Shown here: piece after piece, positions 43,156 to 60,133 of the stretch
How the letters are laid out: each line of letters begins with the position of its first letter
Numbering within the stretch: position 1 is the stretch's first letter
Assembly: GCA_018824305.1 (NCBI GenBank)
Contig: JAHJGM010000041.1
Span: forward strand, 1-60,133
Direction of reading: 5' to 3'
From: a bacterium
Lineage (GTDB): Bacteria > Campylobacterota > Campylobacteria > Campylobacterales > Sulfurimonadaceae
DNA length: 60,133 nt
Program-made: the position numbers and the translations under genes
Notes under the pieces: generated by a model
What the model was told of the DNA's origin: nothing
Seen by the model: the letters and a program-made list of their open reading frames with translations, nothing else
Database searches by the model: none

Positions 43156-43869
43156 ATGAAATTACTTAAAGAATGTACATTTACAGACAAATGTTCTTAC
43201 ATTAAAAACAAAAATCAAACAGCGCACTATAAGATATTGTCTGAATGTACTACAACATATTGTAGTACTTTGACACAAAGAGGCTGGCGTAGGTTCGGTA
43301 AAATGTTTTTCCGTCCTATTTGTGATGATTGTAATGAATGCCAAAGTATAAAAATAGATGTCAATAACTACAATTTTTCAAAATCCGAGCGCAGGATCAT
43401 TAAAAAAAACAGCCATATTAAGACTTTCATCCAACAACCAACTGTTACGAAAGAGCATATAGATCTTTTTAATAGATACCATCAATTTATGCATGAAAAA
43501 AGAGGTTGGGACAATAATCAAACCGATGCAAAAAACTACTACACCTCATTCGTAAGCGGTCATGATAATTTTGGATACGAAATATTATACTATGATGATG
43601 ACAAGCTCATAGGAGTAGATTTAGTAGATCTTTTGGATAATGGAATCTCTTCCATATATTTTTATTATGATCCGGAGTATAGAGATCTGTCTCTTGGAAA
43701 ATATTCGTTATTTAGACAAATCGTACTTGCAAAAGTCAATAATAAACAATGGGTCTATCTAGGATATTATGTCAGCGAGTGCCAAAGTCTGTCATATAAG
43801 AATCAATTCAAGCCCTATGTAACACTTCAAGGCAGACCTCATGAGCTAGAAGAGGACATGTGGATTTAA
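43156..43869 (+). CDS. bpt: aspartate/glutamate leucyltransferase
   Basis: A 237-residue aminoacyl-tRNA-protein transferase (Bpt/Ate1 family) that adds Leu to proteins with N-terminal Asp or Glu, marking them for ClpAP in the N-end rule. The N-terminal Cys pattern (CSYIKNKNQTAHY, RPICDDCNECQSIKIDV) and the C-terminal GNAT-like part (VDLLDNGISSIYFYYDPEY, LGKYSLFRQI, GYYVSECQSLSYKNQF) are family features. Its last four bases overlap the convergent gene. Confidence 0.9.
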   Translation: MKLLKECTFTDKCSYIKNKNQTAHYKILSECTTTYCSTLTQRGWRRFGKMFFRPICDDCNECQSIKIDVNNYNFSKSERRIIKKNSHIKTFIQQPTVTKEHIDLFNRYHQFMHEKRGWDNNQTDAKNYYTSFVSGHDNFGYEILYYDDDKLIGVDLVDLLDNGISSIYFYYDPEYRDLSLGKYSLFRQIVLAKVNNKQWVYLGYYVSECQSLSYKNQFKPYVTLQGRPHELEEDMWI

Positions 43870-44537
43870 TAGTTTTGTAACTCCTCTTTCTGCTCTTTAT
43901 ATATCTGTTTCTTTTTATCTTCAACCATCTTTTCAAGCTCTTTTTTTAAAGACTCCTGACGATTTTTGTCTTTTTCTCTAATTCTTTCTATTTTGGAAAG
44001 CTTTTCTTTTTTCTTATTTGCTTCTCTGATTTTTTTTAAATGAGCCTGTTCTAATCTTTCTTTCTCTAAGTCAGCTTTATAGAGGGTGTAATATATACTG
44101 TCTTGAAGTTCAAATTCATGATTTAATATAAAATTATTTACCTTGCTCTTGATTATACTTTTATTTATTATGTTCATATCTACCAAAGCTTTAAATGTCT
44201 GAATATCATCACTTTGTATAGAGTTTCTAAACTTTGAATTTGCTAATCTTACAAATTGGTCATTTTGCTTAGAAAGTTTTCTCAAACTGTTAAGATACTC
44301 ACTTTTATCATATTTTGTCTCACCTGATTCAATTGAAAATCCCTTTTCTTTTAAGGCTTCACATTGCATTACATAATCAGAGATTTTTTCTTTGTCTTCA
44401 CTAAATACTGCTATCTCTGATAATTTTTCAATCTCATCGGAATTGTTGTATATGACATCACCGAGTAAAGAATAGATAGTAGGGTTTTGTGCAAATGAAA
44501 AAATATATAAAAAAGTAAGTAAAAAGAGTTTTAACAT
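43866..44537 (-). CDS. secreted coiled-coil protein, 223 aa
   Basis: Not recognised. The start at 44537 (ATG with AGGA six bases before) gives a clear signal peptide MLKLFLLTFLYIFSFAQN. The middle is helical with scattered charged residues, and the last about 60 residues are a highly charged Lys/Glu coiled coil (ERIREKDKNRQESLKKELEK). Alternative starts at 44540 and TTG 44552 lie just upstream. Likely periplasmic. Single gene, convergent with bpt. Confidence 0.65.
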   Translation of the reverse strand: MLKLFLLTFLYIFSFAQNPTIYSLLGDVIYNNSDEIEKLSEIAVFSEDKEKISDYVMQCEALKEKGFSIESGETKYDKSEYLNSLRKLSKQNDQFVRLANSKFRNSIQSDDIQTFKALVDMNIINKSIIKSKVNNFILNHEFELQDSIYYTLYKADLEKERLEQAHLKKIREANKKKEKLSKIERIREKDKNRQESLKKELEKMVEDKKKQIYKEQKEELQNY

Positions 44538-44606
44538 CATAGTTCCTAACAATCATTGAGTAATGAAGTCACTATCGGCAAAAAATAGAAAAATTCAAAT
44601 AAGGAG

Positions 44607-44626
44607 ACATCCCCAAAAAGGGATGT
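44607..44626 (-). terminator. terminator of the fusA end of the super-operon
   Basis: ACATCCC (44607-44613) and GGGATGT (44620-44626) form a seven-base stem just past the fusA stop; on the minus strand a T-rich stretch (CTCCTTATTTGAATTTTTC) follows. It would end the long rpmG-fusA transcription unit. Confidence 0.65.
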
Positions 44627-44637
44627 AAGTGTAAGAG

Positions 44638-46728
44638 TTATCCGTTACGTTTTTTGATAATCTCTTCAGAAACGTTTCTTGGAACCTCTTCATAGTGGTG
44701 GAATTCCATAGAATAAGTTGCACGTCCTTGAGTAGCTGAACGAAGGTCAGTTGAATAACCGAACATCTCAGATAGAGGAACATACGCATCAACAATTTTG
44801 TTACCAGAACGATCACCCATGTTGTTAACTTGTCCACGACGACGGTTAAGGTCACCGATAACATCACCCATGTAATCTTCAGGAACTTCGACTTCAACTT
44901 TCATTAACGGTTCAAGAATTGCAGCACCTGCTTTTCTACAACCCTCTTTAAATCCCATAGAAGCAGCAAGTTTAAACGCCATCTCGTTAGAGTCGACTTC
45001 GTGATATGAACCGTCATATACTGTAACTTCGATATCTTCAAGTGGATAACCTGCAAGTACACCACCTTGCATCGCTTCAACAACACCTTTTTCAATTGCA
45101 GGAACGTACTCTTTTTGAATAACCCCACCTTTGATCTCGTTGTTAAATTTGAAACCGGCACCAGCTTCATTTGGTTTGATACGTAAGAATACGTGACCAA
45201 ATTGTCCGCGACCACCAGATTGTTTAGCGTATTTGTACTCTTGACTAACTTCTGATTTGATCGCTTCACGGTAAGAAACCTGAGGAGCACCAACTTCAGC
45301 TTCAACTTTAAACTCACGTTTCATACGGTCAACGATGATCTCAAGGTGTAACTCACCCATACCCGAAATAATCGTTTGACCAGTTTCTTCATCTGTATGA
45401 ACACGGAAAGATGGATCTTCAGCTGCAAGCTTGCTTAATGCGATACCCATTTTTTCTTGGTCGGCTTTTGTTTTTGGTTCAACTGCAACAGAGATAACCG
45501 GTTCAGGGAAAACCATACGCTCTAGAATGACTTTATCATCTTCATTACATAAAGTATCACCAGTCGTTGTATATTTAAGACCAACAACCGCACCGATCTC
45601 ACCAGAATAAATCTCTTTAACTTCTTCACGTTTAATAGCATGCATTTTCACGATACGACCGATACGTTCTCTTTTATCTTTCGTTGTATTGTGTACAAAT
45701 GAACCCGCTTCTAATGAACCACGGTAAACACGGATAAAAGTCAATGTTCCAACAAATGGGTCAGTCATAATTTTAAATGCTAAAGATGCAAATTTACCAT
45801 TATCAGTAGATGGAACAACAACTTCAACCTCTTCATCATCCATCATCGTACCACGAATAGGCGCACATTCTGTTGGAGCTGGAAGATACGCAACAACTGC
45901 ATCAAGTAGAGTTTGAACACCTTTGTTTTTAAACGCTGTACCTGCAGTCATTGGTACTATTTCCATAGCCAATGTAGCAGATTTAATACCAGCTATGATC
46001 TCATCTTCAGTTAACTCGATTCCCTCAAGAAATTTTTCCATCAACTCTTCGTTACCATCAACTCCAGAGATAGACTCTATCATTTTTTCACGGTACTCTT
46101 CAGCTTTTTCTTGCATATCAGCCGGAATCTCTTCTACGTGATAGTTTGAACCCATAGCAGCATCTTGATCCCAAACGATCGCTTTCATTTTTACAAGGTC
46201 AACAATACCTGCAAAACTATCTTCTGCACCGATAGGTAATTGTATAGGAACAGGATTACCTTTTAAGCGGTCACGGATTTGATTTTCAACTGCATAAAAA
46301 TCTGCACCTGTTCTATCCATTTTGTTAACGAAAACAATTGAAGGCACGCCATAACGGTTTCTTTGTCTCCAAACTGTCTCTGATTGAGGTTGAACACCAC
46401 CAACTGCACAGAAAACTGATACAGCACCATCAAGTACACGCATAGAACGTTCAACTTCAATAGTAAAGTCAACGTGGCCTGGAGTATCGATAATATTGAT
46501 CTGTTTGCCAGCCCATTCACAAGTCGTTGCAGCAGAAGTAATAGTAATACCACGCTCTTGCTCTTGTTCCATCCAGTCCATTGTAGCAGCACCGTCATGA
46601 ACCTCACCGATCTTATGCTCAACACCCGTGTAGAATAAAATACGTTCTGTTGTTGTTGTTTTTCCTGCATCTATATGCGCAGCAATACCGATGTTTCTTA
46701 CATCTTCTAATTTGTGTGATCTTGCCAT
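44638..46728 (-). CDS. fusA: elongation factor G
   Basis: A 696-residue translocase that moves tRNAs and mRNA after peptide bond formation. It has the P-loop [19 protein letters not shown] (about 17-35), the switch [19 protein letters not shown] and the domain IV loop near [15 protein letters not shown]. Full length. It lies last in rpsL-rpsG-fusA, with no tuf following. Two hairpins (46763-46838) sit between rpsG and fusA. Confidence 0.97.
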   Translation of the reverse strand: MARSHKLEDVRNIGIAAHIDAGKTTTTERILFYTGVEHKIGEVHDGAATMDWMEQEQERGITITSAATTCEWAGKQINIIDTPGHVDFTIEVERSMRVLDGAVSVFCAVGGVQPQSETVWRQRNRYGVPSIVFVNKMDRTGADFYAVENQIRDRLKGNPVPIQLPIGAEDSFAGIVDLVKMKAIVWDQDAAMGSNYHVEEIPADMQEKAEEYREKMIESISGVDGNEELMEKFLEGIELTEDEIIAGIKSATLAMEIVPMTAGTAFKNKGVQTLLDAVVAYLPAPTECAPIRGTMMDDEEVEVVVPSTDNGKFASLAFKIMTDPFVGTLTFIRVYRGSLEAGSFVHNTTKDKRERIGRIVKMHAIKREEVKEIYSGEIGAVVGLKYTTTGDTLCNEDDKVILERMVFPEPVISVAVEPKTKADQEKMGIALSKLAAEDPSFRVHTDEETGQTIISGMGELHLEIIVDRMKREFKVEAEVGAPQVSYREAIKSEVSQEYKYAKQSGGRGQFGHVFLRIKPNEAGAGFKFNNEIKGGVIQKEYVPAIEKGVVEAMQGGVLAGYPLEDIEVTVYDGSYHEVDSNEMAFKLAASMGFKEGCRKAGAAILEPLMKVEVEVPEDYMGDVIGDLNRRRGQVNNMGDRSGNKIVDAYVPLSEMFGYSTDLRSATQGRATYSMEFHHYEEVPRNVSEEIIKKRNG

Positions 46729-46762
46729 TCTTTTACCTTAAAAACGATTTATTTGAGAGCTG

Positions 46763-46806
46763 AACCTCTTTCATAAAATGATAAAACTCAGTTTATGAAA
46801 GAGGTT
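46763..46806 (-). promoter_or_regulatory. long hairpin before fusA
   Basis: AACCTCTTTCATAAA (46763-46777) and TTTATGAAAGAGGTT (46792-46806) form a perfect 15-base stem with a 14-base loop. It lies in the rpsG-fusA leader, ending 35 bases before the fusA start, and could tune fusA expression by processing or attenuation. Confidence 0.55.
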
Positions 46807-46815
46807 TACATGTAA

Positions 46816-46838
46816 GAACTTCACGTAAAGTGAAGTTC
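46816..46838 (-). promoter_or_regulatory. second hairpin in the rpsG-fusA gap
   Basis: GAACTTCAC (46816-46824) and GTGAAGTTC (46830-46838) pair perfectly around GTAAA, immediately after rpsG. A TTTACATGTAAG element lies between this hairpin and the long one. Confidence 0.5.
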
Positions 46839-46853
46839 AACAAAAAGTGACTA

Positions 46854-47324
<471 letters not shown>

Positions 47325-47391
47325 TTAATTTCCTTGTCTTCAATTATATTAATTTACTCAAAGATATTGCTATCTCTGTTTAACTAAATGA

Positions 47392-47769
47392 TTATTTATT
47401 TTTTGGTCTTTTTGTTCCGTATTTAGAACGAGCGACTTTACGATCTTTAACACCAGCACTATCTAACGCACCACGTACGATATGATATTTTACCCCCGGT
47501 AAATCTTTAATACGACCACCACGAACTAGTACTATTGAGTGTTCTTGAAGGTTGTGACCCTCTCCACCGATATATGAAATAACTTCAAATCCTGAAGTTA
47601 AACGAACTTTTGCTACTTTACGTAAAGCAGAGTTTGGTTTTTTTGGTGTAGTAGTGTAAACACGAGTACAAACACCACGACGTTGTGGACACGAAACAAG
47701 CGCAGGTGATTTTGATTTTTTAACCACTTTTTTACGCTCATTACGAATCAATTGGTTGATTGTAGGCAT
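47392..47769 (-). CDS. rpsL: 30S ribosomal protein S12
   Basis: A 125-residue decoding-site protein. [40 protein letters not shown] and [15 protein letters not shown] are all present. The lysines at the streptomycin positions (TTPKKPNS and PGVKYH) are wild-type, so no target mutation is visible. Confidence 0.97.
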   Translation of the reverse strand: MPTINQLIRNERKKVVKKSKSPALVSCPQRRGVCTRVYTTTPKKPNSALRKVAKVRLTSGFEVISYIGGEGHNLQEHSIVLVRGGRIKDLPGVKYHIVRGALDSAGVKDRKVARSKYGTKRPKNK

Positions 47770-47923
47770 ACAATTCCTTTCTTAAATGTTCCAGTAGAAT
47801 TTAATTCATTCCCATTTGCTATAAATGAGAGAATTATAAACGCGTAATTTTACAGAATAAGCTATTAAAGTTTGCTTATTTTAAGTATTTATTAAACTGA
47901 TGTAAAAGTATTGAATAGATTAT

Positions 47924-47953
47924 TTACATGTAAGCAGACAAGCTTACATGCAA
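47924..47953 (-). terminator. hairpin after rpoC built from TACATGTA elements
   Basis: TTACATGTAAGC (47924-47935) and GCTTACATGCAA (47942-47953) pair with one mismatch around AGACAA, just downstream of the rpoC stop. Each arm is itself nearly palindromic. It probably ends or reduces transcription between rpoC and rpsL; the rest of the 193-base gap (to 47770) would hold the rpsL promoter, which I cannot pinpoint. Confidence 0.55.
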
Positions 47954-47962
47954 TATGGAGAA

Positions 47963-56621
<8,659 letters not shown>

Positions 56622-56732
56622 CTACCTCTAAGTAAGTTAGTGCATAATCTATAGGTATAGATCATTAATATCGTGTTCAAGCGTCCTTGAACAGAACCAT
56701 AATTAAAGCTAATATGGATATAAACGACAGAA

Positions 56733-56776
56733 AGGCACTTTTATAGTATGACGTAAATCATACCACAAAAGTGCCT
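56733..56776 (-). promoter_or_regulatory. nested hairpin in the rplL-rpoB gap
   Basis: AGGCACTTTT (56733-56742) pairs with AAAAGTGCCT (56767-56776), and inside it GTATGA (56746-56751) pairs with TCATAC (56758-56763). In E. coli this gap has an attenuator and an RNase III site that lower rpoB expression relative to rplL; this structure is placed to do the same. Confidence 0.6.
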
Positions 56777-56785
56777 ATTTCTTTA

Positions 56786-56805
56786 TTGAAGGCAGATGCC
56801 TTCAA
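56786..56805 (-). terminator. short hairpin directly after rplL
   Basis: TTGAAGGC (56786-56793) and GCCTTCAA (56798-56805) pair perfectly around four bases. It may be the attenuator or the 3' end of the ribosomal protein transcript. Confidence 0.5.
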
Positions 56806-56819
56806 TTGAAATTAAATAA

Positions 56820-57188
56820 TTATTTAACTTCTACTTTAGCACCAGCTTCTTCAAGTTGTTTTTTTGCATCTTCTGCAGTTTCTTTATCAACGCCTTCTTT
56901 GATTGTTGAAGGAACGTTTTCAGTTGCATCTTTTGCTTCTTTAAGGCCTAAACCAGTAAGAGCGCGAACAACTTTAATTACGTTGATTTTTTTGTCACCT
57001 GCATCAAGGATAACAACATCGAATTCAGTTTTTTCTTCAGCAGCTTCAGCAGCTACAGCACCACCAGCAACCGCAACCGGTTGAGCAGATACACCAAATT
57101 TTTCTTCAAACTCTTTAACAAGTTCAGATAACTCTAATACAGATAATCCAGATATGAATTCTAATACGTCTTCTTTAGTAACAGCCAT
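56820..57188 (-). CDS. rplL: 50S ribosomal protein L7/L12
   Basis: A 122-residue acidic stalk protein that recruits elongation factors. The N-terminal dimer helix, the Ala/Val-rich hinge ([15 protein letters not shown]) and the C-terminal domain ([21 protein letters not shown]) are in order. Start at ATG 57188 after GGAG; a frame extending to 57200 adds four unlikely residues. Confidence 0.97.
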   Translation of the reverse strand: MAVTKEDVLEFISGLSVLELSELVKEFEEKFGVSAQPVAVAGGAVAAEAAEEKTEFDVVILDAGDKKINVIKVVRALTGLGLKEAKDATENVPSTIKEGVDKETAEDAKKQLEEAGAKVEVK

Positions 57189-57257
57189 AGTGTTCTCCAT
57201 TTTTTATTTTTTTGTATAACTAAATAGTTATGTCTTTTTCTATATTAAGAAAGCTGA

Positions 57258-57737
57258 TTAAGCTTCCTCTTTTTGTCTTTTAAGCGCATCTAAACCGATT
57301 GTGAAGTTTCTGATCGGACCCATCCAAACAGAAGCAAGCATACCAAGAAGTTCTTCGCGTCCTGGAAGTTTTGCAAATGCAGCAATTTTAGCAGCATCAG
57401 CTTGTTCTTTATCCAAGTAACCAGCCTTGATAACAAACTTATCATTGCTTTTTGCAAAATCAGATGCCACTTTAGAAGCAGCGATAACGTCATTTGACCA
57501 TACAAAGATATTTGTATCTTTGATATTCAAACCTGACATACCAGCTTTTTCTAAAGCTATCATTGCCAAAGTGTTTTTTACAACCTGAACACTTGTGTCT
57601 TTTACTTTTGCAGCTCTACGTAATGTTTCTAGCTCAGCAACAGTCAAACCCTTATAATCACAAACAACTACAGCAGTAGAGTTTTGAAGAGAATTTGCTA
57701 ATTGCTCAATTACTTCAGCTTTTTTTGACTTTAACAT
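57258..57737 (-). CDS. rplJ: 50S ribosomal protein L10
   Basis: A 159-residue protein that anchors L7/L12 dimers. It has VVCDYKGLTVAELETLRRAAK and VVKNTLAMIALEKAG. Start at ATG 57737 after AAGGAG; a longer frame to 57758 is rejected. A structured leader precedes it. Confidence 0.96.
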   Translation of the reverse strand: MLKSKKAEVIEQLANSLQNSTAVVVCDYKGLTVAELETLRRAAKVKDTSVQVVKNTLAMIALEKAGMSGLNIKDTNIFVWSNDVIAASKVASDFAKSNDKFVIKAGYLDKEQADAAKIAAFAKLPGREELLGMLASVWMGPIRNFTIGLDALKRQKEEA

Positions 57738-57835
57738 ATAAATCTCCTTTCCAGACATAACTTCAAGCGGGGAGGGAAAGGCCTATTAAGCTACTACGAT
57801 TATGTAGATGCCCCCAACTATCTCTAGTCCAAGTA
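57738..57835 (-). promoter_or_regulatory. probable L10 leader
   Basis: On the minus strand the leader contains a GGGGGC block, GTAGCTTAATAGGCC and a CTTTCCCTCCCC block that can pair with it. The CTTAAT and pyrimidine segments recall the L10 leader family, where L10-L7/L12 binding represses rplJL translation. The assignment is by eye; a covariance-model match is needed to confirm it. Confidence 0.5.
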
Positions 57836-57908
57836 ATTCAGATTTTCAAAAAAATGAAAATCTTTATTCTGAGATATAACTATCACAAAATAAAAACTTT
57901 ACATTAAG

Positions 57909-57929
57909 TAGCCAAGACATACTTGGCTA
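57909..57929 (-). terminator. hairpin after rplA
   Basis: TAGCCAAG (57909-57916) and CTTGGCTA (57922-57929) form a perfect eight-base stem seven bases past the rplA stop; on the minus strand a T-rich run follows after about ten bases. A second AT-rich hairpin (AGATTTTC/GAAAATCT, 57840-57863) lies between it and the L10 leader. Confidence 0.55.
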
Positions 57930-57935
57930 TTTAAA

Positions 57936-58631
57936 CTATCTGATATCCATCAATTCCATTAAATCTAATTTAATTGCTGGACTCATAGTAAGGCTTAATA
58001 CACCATTTTTAATGTAACGCCCTTTTGCTGCTGCAGGTTTTTGCTTGTTAATCGCACCAACGAAAGCAGAAATATTTTCTGCTAGTTTTTCTGCTTCAAA
58101 ACTTACTTTACCAACACCTGCATGGATATTACCTTTTTTATCAACACGGAAAGCAACTTGGCCACCTTTTACGTTTTTAACAGCTGTTGCAACATCTGGA
58201 GTAACTGTTCCCGTTTTAGGGTTAGGCATCATACCTTTTGGCCCTAGAATACGACCTATTTTACCAACAAGTCCCATACAATCCGGAGCAGCAACAACTA
58301 CATCAAAGTTGAAGATACCTTCTTGAATTTGCTCAACTAAGTCGTCAGTACCAACGATATCAGCACCCGCAGCTTTTGCTTCATCAGCTTTTACACCTTT
58401 TGCAAATACTGCAACACGTACAACTTTACCCGTACCGTGTGGAAGAACTACCGCACCTCTAACCATTTGGTCAGCGTGTCTTGGATCAACATTAAGATTT
58501 AATGCTATCTCAACTGTCTCATCAAACTTTGCTGATTTTAGATCTTTTACTGATACCGCTGCTTCTGCAACTGTAAAGACTTTTGTTGTATCTATCTTTT
58601 CTTTTAATTGTTTATAACGTTTTCCTGCCAT
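57936..58631 (-). CDS. rplA: 50S ribosomal protein L1
   Basis: A 231-residue protein of the L1 stalk that helps release deacylated t[54 protein letters not shown] and [20 protein letters not shown] are present. Confidence 0.97.
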   Translation of the reverse strand: MAGKRYKQLKEKIDTTKVFTVAEAAVSVKDLKSAKFDETVEIALNLNVDPRHADQMVRGAVVLPHGTGKVVRVAVFAKGVKADEAKAAGADIVGTDDLVEQIQEGIFNFDVVVAAPDCMGLVGKIGRILGPKGMMPNPKTGTVTPDVATAVKNVKGGQVAFRVDKKGNIHAGVGKVSFEAEKLAENISAFVGAINKQKPAAAKGRYIKNGVLSLTMSPAIKLDLMELMDIR

Positions 58632-58741
58632 TTGAATATCTCCTAAGATTTCTGCCGCAAATTTTAAGATAACATAAAGTTATCTGGTCGTGTACATATA
58701 TGAATCAATGCGGTCGTTGATCTTTAGTACACTTGTAGATA

Positions 58742-59167
58742 TTAGTCTACGATTTCAACACCCATTGAACGTGCAGAACCGGCAATTGTGTTTGCTGCCA
58801 TATCTACATCAGTAGTATTTAAATCTTCCATTTTAGTTTTAACAATTTCCATAAGTTGAGCTTTTGTTATTTTCCCAATCTTATTTTTAAGAGCATTGTC
58901 AGTACCTTTTTTAAGACCAGCAGCTTTCATAATTAATTGTGATGCCGGTGGTTGTTTAGTAATAAATGAAAAACTTTTATCACTGTAAACAGTAATGATT
59001 ACTGGAACTTTAAATCCCATCTTATCTTTTGTTTTTTCATTAAATGCTTTACAAAATTCCATAATATTAACACCGCGTTGACCTAATGCTGGACCTACTG
59101 GAGGTGCAGGATTAGCAGCGCCAGCGTTAATTTGTAGTTTGATGTAACTAGTAACTTTTTTTGCCAT
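58742..59167 (-). CDS. rplK: 50S ribosomal protein L11
   Basis: A 141-residue GTPase-centre protein. [29 protein letters not shown] and [18 protein letters not shown] are clear. The 110-base gap to rplA has no gene and shows no clear structure. Confidence 0.97.
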   Translation of the reverse strand: MAKKVTSYIKLQINAGAANPAPPVGPALGQRGVNIMEFCKAFNEKTKDKMGFKVPVIITVYSDKSFSFITKQPPASQLIMKAAGLKKGTDNALKNKIGKITKAQLMEIVKTKMEDLNTTDVDMAANTIAGSARSMGVEIVD

Positions 59168-59186
59168 GTTGCTTCCTTTTGTTGAG

Positions 59187-59717
59187 TTAAATTATTTTTT
59201 CTACTTGAGTGTACGATATATCTACAGGTGTTGCACGACCAAAGATTGATACATTAAGTTTTAATGTACCATGCTCTAGATCATACTCATCCACTGTACC
59301 TGTAAAGTTTGCAAACGGACCATCAACAATACGTACCATTTCACCCGAATCAAAAAAGACTTTTGGTTTAGGTGCAGCACGATTGTTTGCACGATCAAGA
59401 ATTACTTGAATATCACTTTCACTAAGTGGAGTCGGGTGATTTGCCTCACCAACAAAACCAGATACACGTGGTAATGATTGGATTAGGTGTTGTAACTCAT
59501 TGTTTAAATCAATATATATAAATACATATCCAGAGTATAAAGATCTTTCAGTGATCTTTTTTTTACCCTCTTTTACTTCAATAACGTCTTCAGTCGGAAC
59601 AAGCAGATCTTTGATAGATTCTTGTAACCCTTGTTCAATAATTATATTTTGTATTGCAGCTTTAACACTACGTTCACTTCCAGAATATGTCTGAATTGAA
59701 TACCATTGATGTGCCAT
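59187..59717 (-). CDS. nusG: transcription factor NusG
   Basis: A 176-residue elongation factor that links RNA polymerase to ribosomes or Rho. N-terminal domain ([27 protein letters not shown]) and C-terminal KOW domain ([21 protein letters not shown]). Confidence 0.97.
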   Translation of the reverse strand: MAHQWYSIQTYSGSERSVKAAIQNIIIEQGLQESIKDLLVPTEDVIEVKEGKKKITERSLYSGYVFIYIDLNNELQHLIQSLPRVSGFVGEANHPTPLSESDIQVILDRANNRAAPKPKVFFDSGEMVRIVDGPFANFTGTVDEYDLEHGTLKLNVSIFGRATPVDISYTQVEKII

Positions 59718-59726
59718 ATTTTTTCC

Positions 59727-59909
59727 TTAACCTAGTAAAGCTGAAACAGTTGAAGACATGATAAAATCTACTAATGCTAAAAATAGCGATATAAATGTTA
59801 CAACGATAACAACAGAAATATAAGCTTGCTTCACTTGCATTTTATTTGGAAAAATAACTTTGCTAAGTTCTAGCTTTGCATCTCTGATATAACTATTTAA
59901 ATTTTTCAT
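59727..59909 (-). CDS. secE: preprotein translocase subunit SecE
   Basis: A 60-residue single-helix form, as in most non-enteric bacteria. ELSKVIFPNKMQVKQA precedes the membrane helix (about 31-52). Start at ATG 59909 after AGGA; the TTG at 59915 would add two residues. It lies ten bases before nusG. Confidence 0.94.
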   Translation of the reverse strand: MKNLNSYIRDAKLELSKVIFPNKMQVKQAYISVVIVVTFISLFLALVDFIMSSTVSALLG

Positions 59910-59977
59910 TATCAATCCTATCTACAATTACATTTCCGATAAATAAATCTCTAAAGAATCATTTATTGAAAATCTAG

Positions 59978-60053
59978 TGGCAGGCGAAGGGGGACTCGAA
60001 CCCGCAACCATCGGATTTGGAATCCGGCGCTCTACCATTGGAGCTATTCGCCT
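59978..60053 (-). tRNA. trnW: tRNA-Trp (CCA anticodon)
   Basis: Minus strand: acceptor AGGCGAA (60053-60047) pairs with TTCGCCT (59988-59982), discriminator G and encoded CCA. The D arm reads AGCTCCAATGGTAGAGC, the anticodon stem/loop GCCGGATTCCAAATCCG has anticodon CCA, and the T arm is GGTTCGAGT. A complete 76-base gene. Trp tRNA before secE is typical of this phylum. Confidence 0.97.
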
Positions 60054-60062
60054 GTGTGAACT

Positions 60063-60088
60063 TATAAGTAGAAGATTTTCTACTTATA
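60063..60088 (-). terminator. hairpin between rpmG and tRNA-Trp
   Basis: TATAAGTAGAA (60063-60073) and TTCTACTTATA (60078-60088) form a perfect 11-base stem with a four-base loop. It has no T-tract, so it may be a processing site rather than a true terminator. Confidence 0.5.
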
Positions 60089-60094
60089 GGCTAA

Positions 60095-60133
60095 TTATAA
60101 TTTCATCTCTTTATGAACAGTATGCTCACGACA
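60095..60133 (-). CDS. rpmG: 50S ribosomal protein L33, C-terminal part
   Basis: The last twelve codons read C-R-E-H-T-V-H-K-E-M-K-L and stop at TAA. HTVHKE(M/I)KL is the usual L33 ending. The rest of the gene lies beyond the right edge of the window. Confidence 0.85.
   Translation of the reverse strand, partial: CREHTVHKEMKL

Noticed and set aside
44595-44897. A 100-codon frame overlapping the fusA 3' end
   Set aside because: Same strand, other frame; it crosses the fusA stop and the terminator hairpin and has no family features.

Overview
This window comes from a Campylobacterota (Epsilonproteobacteria) chromosome, most likely a Sulfurimonas-like sulfur or hydrogen oxidiser. The evidence is low GC, the gene order rpmG, tRNA-Trp, secE, nusG, rplK, rplA, rplJ, rplL, rpoB, rpoC, rpsL, rpsG, fusA on one strand, flgB-flgC-fliE followed directly by a division-type penicillin-binding protein, and a dense set of c-di-GMP, chemotaxis and two-component genes. 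The genus is an inference; the phylum is well supported. No rRNA, CRISPR array or insertion sequence was seen.

Layout. Positions 1-1400 look like the end of an integrated element: AT-rich DNA with a glycosyltransferase, closed by a 45-base 3' half of a CAU-anticodon tRNA (1350-1394). From about 1.5 to 7.8 kb there are a conserved small protein, a leucine-rich-repeat protein kinase, an unknown gene, a PAS-GGDEF protein, a cold-shock protein, an arsenate reductase, galU and a small membrane protein. From 7.9 to 19.6 kb come a chemoreceptor, an overlapping pyrC / response regulator / histidine kinase / exbB / exbD / GIY-YIG operon, a phosphohexomutase and two further GGDEF proteins. From 19.6 to 24.5 kb lies a tightly overlapping six-gene operon: membrane protein, small protein, DEDDh exonuclease, repeat protein, MoxR-type AAA+ ATPase and a DUF2201/vWA protein. 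This is the best candidate in the window for an undescribed system. From 25 to 36 kb come a GGDEF-EAL protein, an arsenic cluster (arsB, a small Cys-rich protein, divergent arsR), yihY, comEC, dnaB, ispG and priA. From 35.9 to 44.5 kb come three tandem pilin genes, the flagellar rod operon, panC, prfB and bpt. From 44.6 kb to the end is the transcription and translation super-operon.

How it fits together. An identical 18-bp operator-like sequence lies between arsR and the small-protein/arsB genes, and again 22 kb away in front of arsC, so the arsenic genes probably form one split ArsR regulon. Four GGDEF proteins and a chemoreceptor point to a motile or surface-associated lifestyle tuned by c-di-GMP; one has a full EAL domain and one has a degenerate GGDEF motif. 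The ribosomal/RNA-polymerase block has structured intergenic hairpins and a probable L10 leader.

The octamer palindrome TACATGTA, often extended to TTACATGTAAG, was counted by eye at 22 sites from 4 to 53 kb, inside and between genes. About two would be expected from base composition.
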